A DNA stretch of 52,024 bases from positions 1 to 52,024 of the IMG/VR virus record IMGVR_UViG_3300046519_000223. The stretch is one strand, 5' to 3'. The position numbers and the translations under genes are program-made. This stretch comes from a virus. Below, piece after piece: positions 32,191-38,864 of the stretch (position 1 is its first letter; each line of letters opens with the position of its first letter). The notes below the pieces were generated by a model, which ran no database searches, was not told where the DNA came from, and saw only the letters and a program-made list of their open reading frames with translations.

Positions 32191-32239
32191 AACTTACAGT
32201 ACATATTATGTCGGAACTGAAAGTACATGCAAGTGCATG
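32191..32239. promoter_or_regulatory. CI/Cro operator region
   Basis: Two 14-base direct repeats, AACTTACAGTACAT (32191-32204) and AACTGAAAGTACAT (32215-32228), are 24 bp apart. Two palindromes, ACATA-T-TATGT (32201-32211) and CATGCA-AG-TGCATG (32226-32239), overlap them. On the minus strand CATAAT serves as a -10 for the cro promoter, inside the first palindrome. The CI start lies between the repeats. Confidence 0.65.
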
Positions 32240-33011
32240 CGATATTGAACCTATGGTTCAGATAGAAGAATTGCGCACTGCTTTCGTCGCTCGCCTTAAA
32301 AAGGCTTTAGCGGCCAACGAGATACCCGAATGGGGCGCAGGCGCTCGCCTTGCGAAAATGGCCGGCGTCACGCCTAAAGCCACCAGCAAATGGATGAACG
32401 GCGAGTCAATGCCTGGCGGCGCAAAAATGCTCGCCATCGCTACCGCGCTGAAGGTTCGTGTTGAGTGGCTTGAATATGGCCGCGGCAAAATGCGCGAAGG
32501 CGAGCCTTCTGCCAACCCCGAGACTGCTAGCGCAGACATCCTTCCATTCGCGTCGAGCGAAAGTGATGGTGTGGTAAGCGATGAGAAATACGCTTTTATC
32601 CCCCAGTACACGGCGATGGCTTCTGCTGGTGTCGGGCATGAAAACCCACACATCGAACTTCGAGGCACTCTTGCCTTTAAGCGCGAATGGCTGCGAATCA
32701 AAGGCGTCAACCCGAAGAGCTTGAAAGTCATCTACGCGGATGGCGACAGCATGTGGCCAACGATCAATGACCACGATGTTCTGCTGGTTGATGAGTCGCG
32801 CGTCGATCCTATCGATGGCCAGATATTTGTGATGTTCAGCCAAACCAAGGGCACGATCGTGAAGCGCCTGATCGAGTCGGATATCGACGGCTGGATCATT
32901 CGAAGCGACAACCCGGACAAGATTAATCACGGCGATCAGATTCTGCCTGATGGCGAAATTCACGAACACCGCATCCTCGGTCGCGTCATCTGGCGCGGAG
33001 GGGATTTGTAA
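32208..33011 (+). CDS. cI: CI repressor with S24 autocleavage domain
   Basis: A 267-residue repressor. Helix-turn-helix about 44-85 (ARLAKMAGVTPKATSKWMNG), linker, then an S24 peptidase-like domain: cleavage site Ala140-Gly141 in ASAGVG, Ser181 in GDSMWPT and Lys219 in GTIVKRL. RecA-stimulated self-cleavage should induce the phage after DNA damage. No ribosome site precedes ATG 32208, so it may be leaderless or start at ATG 32253. Confidence 0.92.
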   Translation: MSELKVHASACDIEPMVQIEELRTAFVARLKKALAANEIPEWGAGARLAKMAGVTPKATSKWMNGESMPGGAKMLAIATALKVRVEWLEYGRGKMREGEPSANPETASADILPFASSESDGVVSDEKYAFIPQYTAMASAGVGHENPHIELRGTLAFKREWLRIKGVNPKSLKVIYADGDSMWPTINDHDVLLVDESRVDPIDGQIFVMFSQTKGTIVKRLIESDIDGWIIRSDNPDKINHGDQILPDGEIHEHRILGRVIWRGGDL

Positions 33012-33069
33012 CTCCTGGCACTGGCGGGGTATGCACGCCAGATAATGAAACCGGCTTAGGGATAGAGCG

Positions 33070-33651
33070 ATGGGAATGAGATTTCAGAAGCGGATCCAGA
33101 TGCTTCCCTGGGTTTGGCTGAACATCAGCAAGTCCGGCTTCAGCTTTTCATTTGGCCCGCCAGGGCTGAGCGTTAACGTCGGCAAGAAAGGAACAAGGGT
33201 TACCGCCGGGCTGCCAGGCACAGGCCTGTCGGCAAGCCATTTGATCACTTCGGATCCTGCACAGGTCCAGGATTACGAAGAGGCGAGAGCGGAAGCATTG
33301 GCAAACGCAGATAAAACGATTGCCGAGATTGATGTATTGCTCACCGAGTGCCGCTTCGCTGGTTGGCTGGAGAACTACCTGGACCAAGACAGTTACGCAG
33401 CAGATCCAATGTATGGCAGGGCCGTGATCGCTACTCTCACAGGAAATCACCTGAGCCCCGCCTATGTTGCTCGTCACTTGAGCGTTGATCTGGCTCGCGG
33501 GAAAAAGCTGGTAGGACTTATGGAGGCTGATGGAATAGTTCCTGAGGAGCCTGGGGCTTTTACTCCCATATCTCCGCTGGATATTGTCTCGCTCAAACAG
33601 GCTTTCGAGAGATACGAGGTCGGATCAGGCGAGTGGCAGTCAAGCCGCTGA
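33070..33651 (+). CDS. DUF4236 protein with FtsK-gamma-like C-terminal domain
   Basis: A 193-residue protein. The N-terminal DUF4236 signature GMRFQKRIQMLPWVWLNISK, GFSFSFGPPGLSVNVGKKG and TRVTAGLPGTGLS covers about 1-57. The C-terminal part (RAVIATLTGNHLSPAYVARH ... LARGKKLVGLMEADGIV) resembles the FtsK gamma winged helix that reads DNA polarity sites. It starts the operon downstream of CI. The function is unknown; a DNA-binding sensor is possible. Confidence 0.78.
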   Translation: MGMRFQKRIQMLPWVWLNISKSGFSFSFGPPGLSVNVGKKGTRVTAGLPGTGLSASHLITSDPAQVQDYEEARAEALANADKTIAEIDVLLTECRFAGWLENYLDQDSYAADPMYGRAVIATLTGNHLSPAYVARHLSVDLARGKKLVGLMEADGIVPEEPGAFTPISPLDIVSLKQAFERYEVGSGEWQSSR

Positions 33652-33666
33652 TAAACGAGGTTTCCC

Positions 33667-33918
33667 ATGCCCCCCACCAAGCCCAACCAAGAACTACGCC
33701 GCGAACTCAAAGCGCTAGGGTTCAGCCTTGAGCAAGCCGCAGACGAAGTGCTCAGAATCACCAAGGACTGCCGAGATGTCGAGGTGATAGCCGCCCTGAA
33801 GCTGATTGCGAAGCTCTACGAGGATGCAGATCGGCTTGCGGCCCTCGCGGATAAGGTGAAGGCAGGAAAGATTGTTTACGATCCAGAGATGAATAGATGG
33901 CTTGGCGGGGATATTTAG
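33667..33918 (+). CDS. Tandem paralogue 1
   Basis: An 83-residue helical protein, PTKPNQELRRELKALGFSLE ... KLYEDADRLAALADKVKAGKI, ending RWLGGDI. It shares the pattern P.QEL..DL, a central helix, and ADEVK.G.I near the end with the next two genes. No family is recognised. Confidence 0.75.
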   Translation: MPPTKPNQELRRELKALGFSLEQAADEVLRITKDCRDVEVIAALKLIAKLYEDADRLAALADKVKAGKIVYDPEMNRWLGGDI

Positions 33919-33927
33919 GAAGGGATC

Positions 33928-34164
33928 ATGGGGCTCAACAAACCAGAGCAAGACCTGAAGCGCGACCTCCAGGGTGTCGCCTCCGACCTCAAATGGTCAG
34001 CCGTCGAGCTGATGCGAGTCGCCGAGCGGCTGAGTCTGGCCGGCAATGAAGCAGATGCCCAGGCACTGCTGAAGATGTGCACCGTGTTCCATGCCGATGA
34101 GGATCGGCTGGCTGCTTACGCTGATGAAGTCAAAAGCGGTGTGATTACTAGGGAGGCTAGGTAG
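33928..34164 (+). CDS. Tandem paralogue 2
   Basis: A 78-residue protein, MGLNKPEQDLKRDLQGVASDLKWSAVELMRVAERL ending ADEVKSGVITREAR. It is about the same length as its neighbours and clearly related: LKWSAVEL corresponds to IRWSIVEL in paralogue 3. It lies nine bases after paralogue 1 and is contiguous with paralogue 3. Confidence 0.75.
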   Translation: MGLNKPEQDLKRDLQGVASDLKWSAVELMRVAERLSLAGNEADAQALLKMCTVFHADEDRLAAYADEVKSGVITREAR

Positions 34165-34446
34165 ATGACAGACCTTATGAAAGGACTCGACGGCGTCAGA
34201 ACGCCCCAGCAGGAGCTGTTCTACGATCTTGAGGACTTGGCGGCCGTCATTCGGTGGTCAATCGTTGAGCTAACCGATGTGGCCAGTCGCGCAAAGACAA
34301 CGCGTGATGCTTTCGAGTTGAGAAGAGTCTGCCAGATACTGACGACGGAGCAGAGAAAGATCGGTCGCCACGCGGATGAGGTGAAGGCGGGAAGGATTGT
34401 ACGAGGCGATCTTGGGGATTCTGGCTGGCATGGAGATATCACTTGA
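34165..34446 (+). CDS. Tandem paralogue 3
   Basis: A 93-residue protein with TPQQELFYDLEDLAAVIRWSIVELTDVA, a middle helix, and HADEVKAGRIVRG; it ends SGWHGDIT, echoing WLGGDI in paralogue 1. Its stop overlaps the next start. The repeated duplication suggests subunits of one assembly or diversified partners. Confidence 0.75.
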   Translation: MTDLMKGLDGVRTPQQELFYDLEDLAAVIRWSIVELTDVASRAKTTRDAFELRRVCQILTTEQRKIGRHADEVKAGRIVRGDLGDSGWHGDIT

Positions 34447-34724
34447 AAGCTAGAGAAGACGGAAAGGCATACGCACAGGATGTAACCTTGGACGAGTTTT
34501 CTGAGTTCCTTCAGAAAAATGAACTCAATGGTGGTTATTGTCGTCGTTGCGGGAATGGGACTTGGGAAATTCCAAAGCATGAAGAAAAGCCGGTTCTTCT
34601 ATCTCTCACTACGCCGGCCCACCCGGACGGCATAGGCGCTTTTTTCGTTAGTTGCTCGAATTGCGGACACATCGAACAATTTCTTTCGCAGACCGTGGTG
34701 TCGCGCCTGATGGGCTGGCATTAA
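34443..34724 (+). CDS. Zinc-ribbon protein
   Basis: A 93-residue protein started by TTG, with GGAG seven bases before; the start overlaps the previous stop (TTGA). CRRCGNGTWEIPK and CSNCGHIEQF form two CxxC pairs about 37 residues apart, a zinc ribbon. Its stop overlaps the next ATG (TAATG). Function unknown. Confidence 0.75.
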   Translation: MKAREDGKAYAQDVTLDEFSEFLQKNELNGGYCRRCGNGTWEIPKHEEKPVLLSLTTPAHPDGIGAFFVSCSNCGHIEQFLSQTVVSRLMGWH

Positions 34725-35428
34725 TGGGTACCGTCTATAGGTTCAATGAGTCTCGTTCTATTAATGACGGGACCTCTCCTGGTGACGATCAGGCTTGGCT
34801 GAGCGCCAATGACATTGTTGCTTTGCGGGAAATGAGGAATGATGTTCAGGAGCTCTTAAAAGAGTATGACGAACATCAAAACAGTGACACTTCACGGAAA
34901 CCTGACGATACTGACTCCATGAACGACGTTACCATGGACCAAATCGACAAGAAGCTATCCGGCATAGAAGATCGGATGGATAAACGCGTCGAGAGAATTG
35001 AGCGCGAAACCGATAGGCGATCCGCTGAGTTCCGGCGTGAGATCGAGGTCCGCGATGCCGCCTTCAAAAGCGAGCAAGCCTTGCGAGACAAGTCGCTTGA
35101 TGAACGGTTCAACTCGTTTTTCATCGCCCAGGCTGAACGCGACAAGGCTCAGCTTGAGCGTGACAAGCGCTACGAATTGCTCGCTGATCGTGTCACCAAA
35201 GCTGCCGAAGGCGCCGAAGAGGCTGCTAAACAAGCGGCGACGGTGAAATCGAATTACTGGGCAGCCGTGGCCGTGCAATTATTGGCAGTCGGGGCGATTA
35301 TCGTCGGCGCTTATTATGCAAATCAGGCAAACGTTTTTGGTGCTATGCAGACAACTATGTCGGCTTACCAGGCCGGAAAGGACTCTGCCAAGCCAGCCGA
35401 AACACCTCAGGCTATGCCAGCGAAGTAA
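34724..35428 (+). CDS. Coiled-coil protein with C-terminal membrane span
   Basis: A 234-residue protein. A long charged coiled coil (about 70-180, IDKKLSGIEDRMDKRVERIE and on) leads to one membrane span (about 183-205, WAAVAVQLLAVGAIIVGAYY) and a short polar tail. It is the last gene of the CI-linked operon, closed by a terminator. This topology is common for membrane-anchored sensors or effectors; nothing shows which. Confidence 0.78.
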   Translation: MGTVYRFNESRSINDGTSPGDDQAWLSANDIVALREMRNDVQELLKEYDEHQNSDTSRKPDDTDSMNDVTMDQIDKKLSGIEDRMDKRVERIERETDRRSAEFRREIEVRDAAFKSEQALRDKSLDERFNSFFIAQAERDKAQLERDKRYELLADRVTKAAEGAEEAAKQAATVKSNYWAAVAVQLLAVGAIIVGAYYANQANVFGAMQTTMSAYQAGKDSAKPAETPQAMPAK

Positions 35429-35445
35429 CCTTTCTAAATTCTAAC

Positions 35446-35470
35446 AAGCCCGGCCCTGCGTCGGGCTTTT
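35446..35470 (+). terminator. Terminator of the CI-linked operon
   Basis: AAGCCCG/CGGGCTT stem followed by TTTCG, just after the coiled-coil gene. Confidence 0.8.
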
Positions 35471-35473
35471 CGA

Positions 35474-35573
35474 TCTGCCTGTCATATCTTCGTCACACCT
35501 ACCAAGCACAATGCGGTCAGCCAAAGGGATTTGGCCCTCTACAGAGAGCCCGGCCTAGCGCCGGGCTTTTTCA
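35474..35573 (+). ncRNA. Duplicated element R1, possible small RNA gene
   Basis: About 100 bases nearly identical to 36319-36420. Both copies run TCTGCCTGTCAT, TTCGTCACACCTACCAAGCA, then GCCAAA-GGGA-TTTGGC and a GC-rich terminator with a T-run. A promoter-like front, one internal hairpin and a terminator, without an open frame, fit a small RNA or an attenuated leader. The terminator overlaps the 3' end of the minus-strand gene at 35555. Confidence 0.5.
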
Positions 35574-35797
35574 TTTCTGACCGGTGCCGCCATGCACTCT
35601 GCGGTGCTCGCAAGCAATGCCCCCGCTTTCTGGACCAGCTTGCGCCACTCGTTGCTACAGATAAGCCCGGAGCGCTCCATGCCGTCCGCCGCCCTCAGCA
35701 ACTTATCGTAACGTGCTTCGTCGCTAATGAGGTTTGCAGGCATCGAGAACAGCTTTTGCCAGTTGGCTAGCGCCTGCTTCCTTAAGTCCCTTTTCAT
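35555..35797 (-). CDS. Small protein of the 399-620 family
   Basis: An 80-residue protein. QALANWQKLFSMPANLISDE ... YDKLLRAADGMERSGLICSN has the same layout as 399-620 and 37479-37697, though more diverged. A G-rich ribosome site (GGGGGGAT) precedes the ATG at 35797. Its end overlaps the R1 terminator, used there in the other direction. Confidence 0.62.
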   Translation of the reverse strand: MKRDLRKQALANWQKLFSMPANLISDEARYDKLLRAADGMERSGLICSNEWRKLVQKAGALLASTAECMAAPVRNEKARR

Positions 35798-36032
35798 AAG
35801 ATCCCCCCGCATTGATTACCCGGGATAAATGCGCAATTCATCAAGCAGCTCACTGAGCACAAGGTAAGAACAAAGCTTATCACTTGACGGGCTTTTCGCT
35901 TCTGTCTTGCGCCTCCGCAGACACCACCTACACTGAGCCTGCCGAGTCTTACTCTCCTTTCTCTCGGCATTGGCCCGCCCGTGCGGGCTTTTTTCTGCCT
36001 GCTACGCTTTCTTTCTCTATGGAGGAAATGCC
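35798..36032. other. Leader with promoter-like motif and terminator before the 36033 gene
   Basis: CACCTACACTGA near 35928-35939, a short leader, then GCCCGCCCGTGCGGGC with T6 (35973-35995), then the ribosome site of the next gene. The same order, with CACCTACACTGA and a terminator, precedes the paralogous gene at 37901. An attenuator is a possible reading. Confidence 0.45.
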
Positions 36033-36275
36033 ATGCCTACCACCCCCAACGATCTGACCCATGCCCTGCTCTACCGCTTTAACCAGAACATCATGGCCCT
36101 CGACTGCGCTATTGAAGAAATCGCTGTCTGGATCGACCAACGCGGCTCTGCAGACGTGTCTGACCGGATCGATGATCATCTGGCTGTAATCACCGCAAAC
36201 TCGGACTTCATAGCCAAAGCCTTGGCGGATCTGAGAGCTAGAAGGATGCCGGAAGAAGTTGTTGATCCAGACTGA
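36033..36275 (+). CDS. Small protein, paralogue of the 37901 gene
   Basis: An 80-residue protein starting MPTTPNDLTHALLYRFNQNI; ALDCAIEEIAVWIDQRGS matches IGEAFEEIATWLDKEGA in the 37901 gene, with the same length and helices. GGAGG precedes the ATG at 36033. Function unknown. Confidence 0.68.
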   Translation: MPTTPNDLTHALLYRFNQNIMALDCAIEEIAVWIDQRGSADVSDRIDDHLAVITANSDFIAKALADLRARRMPEEVVDPD

Positions 36276-36289
36276 ATTCGGAATCATTG

Positions 36290-36316
36290 AAGCCCGGCCC
36301 AGCGCCGGGTTTTTTG
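36290..36316 (+). terminator. Terminator after the 36033 gene
   Basis: AGCCCGGCCCAGCGCCGGGT followed by T6. Confidence 0.8.
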
Positions 36317-36318
36317 TA

Positions 36319-36420
36319 TCTGCCTGTCATTCCTTCGTCACACCTACCAAGCACACTGCAGTCAGCCAAAGGGATTTGGCCACGTGCATAAAGAGCCCGG
36401 CCAAGTGCCGGGCTTCTTTT
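36319..36420 (+). ncRNA. Duplicated element R2, possible small RNA gene
   Basis: Second copy of R1 with the same 5' block, the GCCAAA/TTTGGC hairpin and a terminator (GCCCGGCCAAGTGCCGGGC, then CTTCTTTTTT). A few changes lie in the linker, and the hairpins are kept. It stands between the 36033 and CBS genes. The rest of the gap to 36652 shows no gene. Confidence 0.5.
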
Positions 36421-36652
36421 TTGTGATCGGCTTTCACTCCGGTCCGCCAATGCGTATACGCTGGAAGCGGACGATAAACCCCTAAGTAGAATAGAGATCA
36501 AGACAGCCCTCGCCAGCAGCCTACCGATAGGGTGTTGCTTGGCCTAGCGTCGACCAATGGGGGTGAAAGAGTCTGAACCCCTTTCGTCCTCCTTCAGTCG
36601 AAATAAATGGCAGTCCTTGCCCACTGAATCATCACTTAAGAGGAGTCTTTTC

Positions 36653-37069
36653 ATGAAGATTTCGGAAGTAATGACGAAGGACGTTAAAACAGCCAAGCCC
36701 GGCCACACAATCCAAGAAGCAGCCAGCCTCATGGCCAAGATCGACAGCGGCGCCATTATGATCGAGGAGCAAGAACGCCTGGTTGGTATGATCACGGACC
36801 GAGACATCGCAGTCAGAGGCGTAGCCAAAGGACTCGCAGCAGATACCCCTATCAGCAAAATAATGAGTGGTGGCGTCCGCTATTGCTTTGAGGATGAGGA
36901 CGTTGAGCATGTGGCCAAAAACATGGCCGATATTCAGCTCCGCCGCTTGCCTGTACTCAACCGTGACAAGCGCCTAGTTGGCGTGGTGTCCTTAGGGAAC
37001 ATTGCCAGCGCTAGATCGCAAACCGCTTCTGCTACTGTTCTGCGGGGAGTAGCACAAGCCCATAAATAA
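36653..37069 (+). CDS. Tandem CBS-domain protein
   Basis: A 138-residue protein made of two CBS domains only: MKISEVMTKDVKTAKPGHTI ... LVGMITDRDIAVRGVA, and PISKIMSGGVRYCFEDEDVE ... LRRLPVLNRDKRLVGVVSLG. Such domains bind adenosyl ligands (AMP, ATP, SAM). GAGGAG precedes the ATG at 36653. Host bacteria have many such stand-alone proteins, so it was probably picked up from a host. Its role in a prophage is unknown. Confidence 0.88.
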   Translation: MKISEVMTKDVKTAKPGHTIQEAASLMAKIDSGAIMIEEQERLVGMITDRDIAVRGVAKGLAADTPISKIMSGGVRYCFEDEDVEHVAKNMADIQLRRLPVLNRDKRLVGVVSLGNIASARSQTASATVLRGVAQAHK

Positions 37070-37085
37070 TTTGTCTGACATGGCT

Positions 37086-37112
37086 AAAGCCCGGCCTAGC
37101 GCCGGGCTTTTT
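37086..37112 (+). terminator. Terminator after the CBS gene
   Basis: AAGCCCGGC-CTAGC-GCCGGGCTT followed by TTTTG. Confidence 0.82.
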
Positions 37113-37218
37113 GTTTCCTCGTTCAGTCCGCCGCCAGCCCAGTATCAACCTGCCACCATTTACACCTCGCCCCCAAATACTAGGCTTATATCCACTCCCT
37201 CTGTTTACGGAAAAGCGA

Positions 37219-37482
37219 ATGGACACCCTAAGCAAGCTGGAAATCGAAGCAGTGCTTTCAAGCCGACTACCAAACTGCACCATTTCCTGCTCGATAAGTC
37301 CAGATGGCACCGCGTCCGTCGACGTAATAGGACCAGAATCGGATCAGTTCACGATCATAAATATCGACCGTTTCCAGTATCACGGCGACGCAGGCATCAA
37401 TAGGCTCGCCCGCGAGATCCTGGAAGAAATGGTTATGTCGCGACAATTATCGCACCGCCAGTCACGCGTAAGTCAGGCTTAA
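37219..37482 (+). CDS. DUF1652-like small protein
   Basis: An 87-residue protein, MDTLSKLEIEAVLSSRLPNCTISCSI ... INRLAREILEEM. The layout (N-terminal helix, LPNCTISCSISPDGTASV strand pair, C-terminal helix) resembles DUF1652 and the gene at 69-338, but similarity is weak. It converges with the 37479 gene, overlapping it by four bases. Confidence 0.6.
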   Translation: MDTLSKLEIEAVLSSRLPNCTISCSISPDGTASVDVIGPESDQFTIINIDRFQYHGDAGINRLAREILEEMVMSRQLSHRQSRVSQA

Positions 37483-37697
37483 ACTCTGCCTACGCTTTCG
37501 ACCGCGCGTGCATAGGCAGCCGTCGCCACCTCTATCAAGGTCTTGCGCTCTTCCGGGCCAATAATTCCTTTCTCTCGAAAATAGTCGGCGAGCCGAAGCA
37601 GTTCGTCGTACTGCTCCCGCGCATCCATCTGAACTTCAGGGTTCGTCAGTAACTCATGCCAGGCGGATAGCGCCTGCGCTTTCGGGTCGTCGTTCAT
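37479..37697 (-). CDS. Small protein, paralogue of the 399-620 gene
   Basis: A 72-residue protein. QALSAWHELLTNPEVQMDAR, EQYDELLRLADYFREKGIIG and ERKTLIEVATAAYARAVESV match the 399-620 protein closely. With the convergent DUF1652-like gene it repeats the pair at the left end of the window. Confidence 0.7.
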   Translation of the reverse strand: MNDDPKAQALSAWHELLTNPEVQMDAREQYDELLRLADYFREKGIIGPEERKTLIEVATAAYARAVESVGRV

Positions 37698-37837
37698 GAT
37701 CAGGCCTCTGGGCTGTGTTTCGGTAGATACTGATGAACTTCGGAGGTTTCATTGCTTACGACGTACGGCTGGCAATTGCCCGTCGCCCACCTACACTGAT
37801 CTTTTGCTGAAGGATCAGCGATCGGCATGAGAGCAAA

Positions 37838-37863
37838 CGGCCCGCCTAGTGCGGGCTTTTTGT
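37838..37863 (+). terminator. Terminator in the leader of the 37901 gene
   Basis: GCCCGC-CTAGT-GCGGGC followed by TTTTTG, 38 bases before the GTG start and after a CACCTACACTGA motif, the same layout as before the 36033 gene. Confidence 0.7.
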
Positions 37864-37900
37864 TGTCTGCGCGCCCAACACCCCGACGGAGGAATGAACC

Positions 37901-38122
37901 GTGGCTCACCCAAAACTATTCCCGGCTGTGCTGGCCAGTCTTCAGTTGAATCAGATGATGATCGGCGAGGCCTTCGAGGAGATCGCTACCTGGCTGGATA
38001 AGGAAGGAGCGACAGATACTGCGCAGAAGCTGAGGGTTCGCGTCGGCGACCTAAGATTCAACGCGGAAGTGATGGATAGGGCGATTACAGAGCTGCTCAC
38101 TTCCGACGAGATCATGCATTGA
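37901..38122 (+). CDS. Small protein, paralogue of the 36033 gene
   Basis: A 73-residue helical protein, starting at GTG with GGAGGAATGAACC upstream. LNQMMIGEAFEEIATWLDKEG matches the 36033 gene. A terminator lies both before and after it, so it forms its own unit. Confidence 0.65.
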   Translation: MAHPKLFPAVLASLQLNQMMIGEAFEEIATWLDKEGATDTAQKLRVRVGDLRFNAEVMDRAITELLTSDEIMH

Positions 38123-38155
38123 CCTCCCTCGCCGAATGATCCAAAAGACAATTCG

Positions 38156-38180
38156 AAGCCCGTAAATCGCGGGCTTTTTT
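38156..38180 (+). terminator. Terminator after the 37901 gene
   Basis: AAGCCCG-TAAATCG-CGGGCTT followed by TTTT. Confidence 0.78.
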
Positions 38181-38240
38181 ACGCCTCAAGGAAAAATATG
38201 TACTTTTGGTACTTTACAACTGTGAACCGTTGGTACATAT

Positions 38241-38363
38241 TCACTCCATCGCAACCGGCACCCAATCAGGGACCAGCTGCGAAGGGCCGAGAAACCCGCC
38301 GCTCTTTAGCTCCACCGCTTCACCTTGCCGGATCACCACCGGCCCAGATTCAAAGGCAGCGAT
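38241..38363 (-). CDS. 40-residue frame with an ATC where the start should be
   Basis: The frame reads AAFESGPVVIRQGEAVELKS, then GGFLGPSQLVPDWVPVAME, which looks protein-like, with Gly and Val spacing of a small beta barrel. GAGG lies seven bases before an ATC codon at 38363, and a stop lies four codons upstream of it. Either an ATC start, a GTG start further in, or a gene that lost its ATG. Low certainty. Confidence 0.3.
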   Translation of the reverse strand: MAAFESGPVVIRQGEAVELKSGGFLGPSQLVPDWVPVAME

Positions 38364-38588
38364 GAACCGGCCTCAACGGTTCAGAGGGTTGGCAACTGAC
38401 CCGGGCGTGCAGCGTAAAACGCCAAGAACAGTTATCCAGCGGGAGAACAAGCCGAAAGGCCCGCGGCTGGAAGAACAATTTGAGATAGGCCAGTGATCGA
38501 CGCCAGAAGCGGATCACTGCGGAAAGTTTCACTGATGCACCTGGTGACGGGTGCATTGGGAAAACAACCACTACAGCGGAGCACAGTC

Positions 38589-38864
38589 ATGAACGAAGCT
38601 CAGATAGAGCGGGTGCGGGAAATTGTTCAAGAGATCGCGACTGACGAAAGCATCACCTTTGACGAGGCTTTCGCAATCGCGATGGGGCACCTTAAGTACT
38701 GGGCAGACGAAATGCCTAAAGGGAAAACGTTCTCTGGCGGCGGCTCACATCAAGCAGGCTTCAGCCAGGCAGACCAATCGCTTGACTCAGAGACAAACAC
38801 TGAAGGATCGGCAGGGTACGAGAATGGGGCGGCTATCGCTTTAACTCTTTCCCTTAGCTCATGA
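38589..38864 (+). CDS. Small acidic helical protein
   Basis: A 91-residue protein, MNEAQIERVREIVQEIATDE ... FAIAMGHLKYWADEMPKG, then a polar, low-complexity tail. GGAG lies seven bases before the ATG. Its last 115 bases overlap the convergent gene at 38750-39031, and the tail looks less coding-like than the first 55 residues. Function unknown. Confidence 0.5.
   Translation: MNEAQIERVREIVQEIATDESITFDEAFAIAMGHLKYWADEMPKGKTFSGGGSHQAGFSQADQSLDSETNTEGSAGYENGAAIALTLSLSS

Larger units (their letters stand above)
38123..38588. other. 466-base stretch with only doubtful frames
   Basis: It starts with a terminator (38156-38180). Then come GTAC-rich inverted repeats, a 19-codon minus-strand frame (38179-38238, GGAG before its ATG), the 40-codon minus frame described separately and a plus-strand 44-codon frame from 38362 that overlaps it. 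None can be called with confidence. Confidence 0.5.

Noticed and set aside
32406-32969. 187-codon minus-strand frame within cI
   Set aside because: Antisense to an unmistakable S24 repressor.
37700-37909. 69-codon minus-strand frame
   Set aside because: It crosses a terminator and a leader, and has no ribosome site.
38206-38496. 96-codon plus-strand frame, or its last 44 codons from ATG 38362
   Set aside because: Basic and low in hydrophobic residues. AAGG is close to ATG 38362, so a short gene is not excluded, but the evidence is thin.
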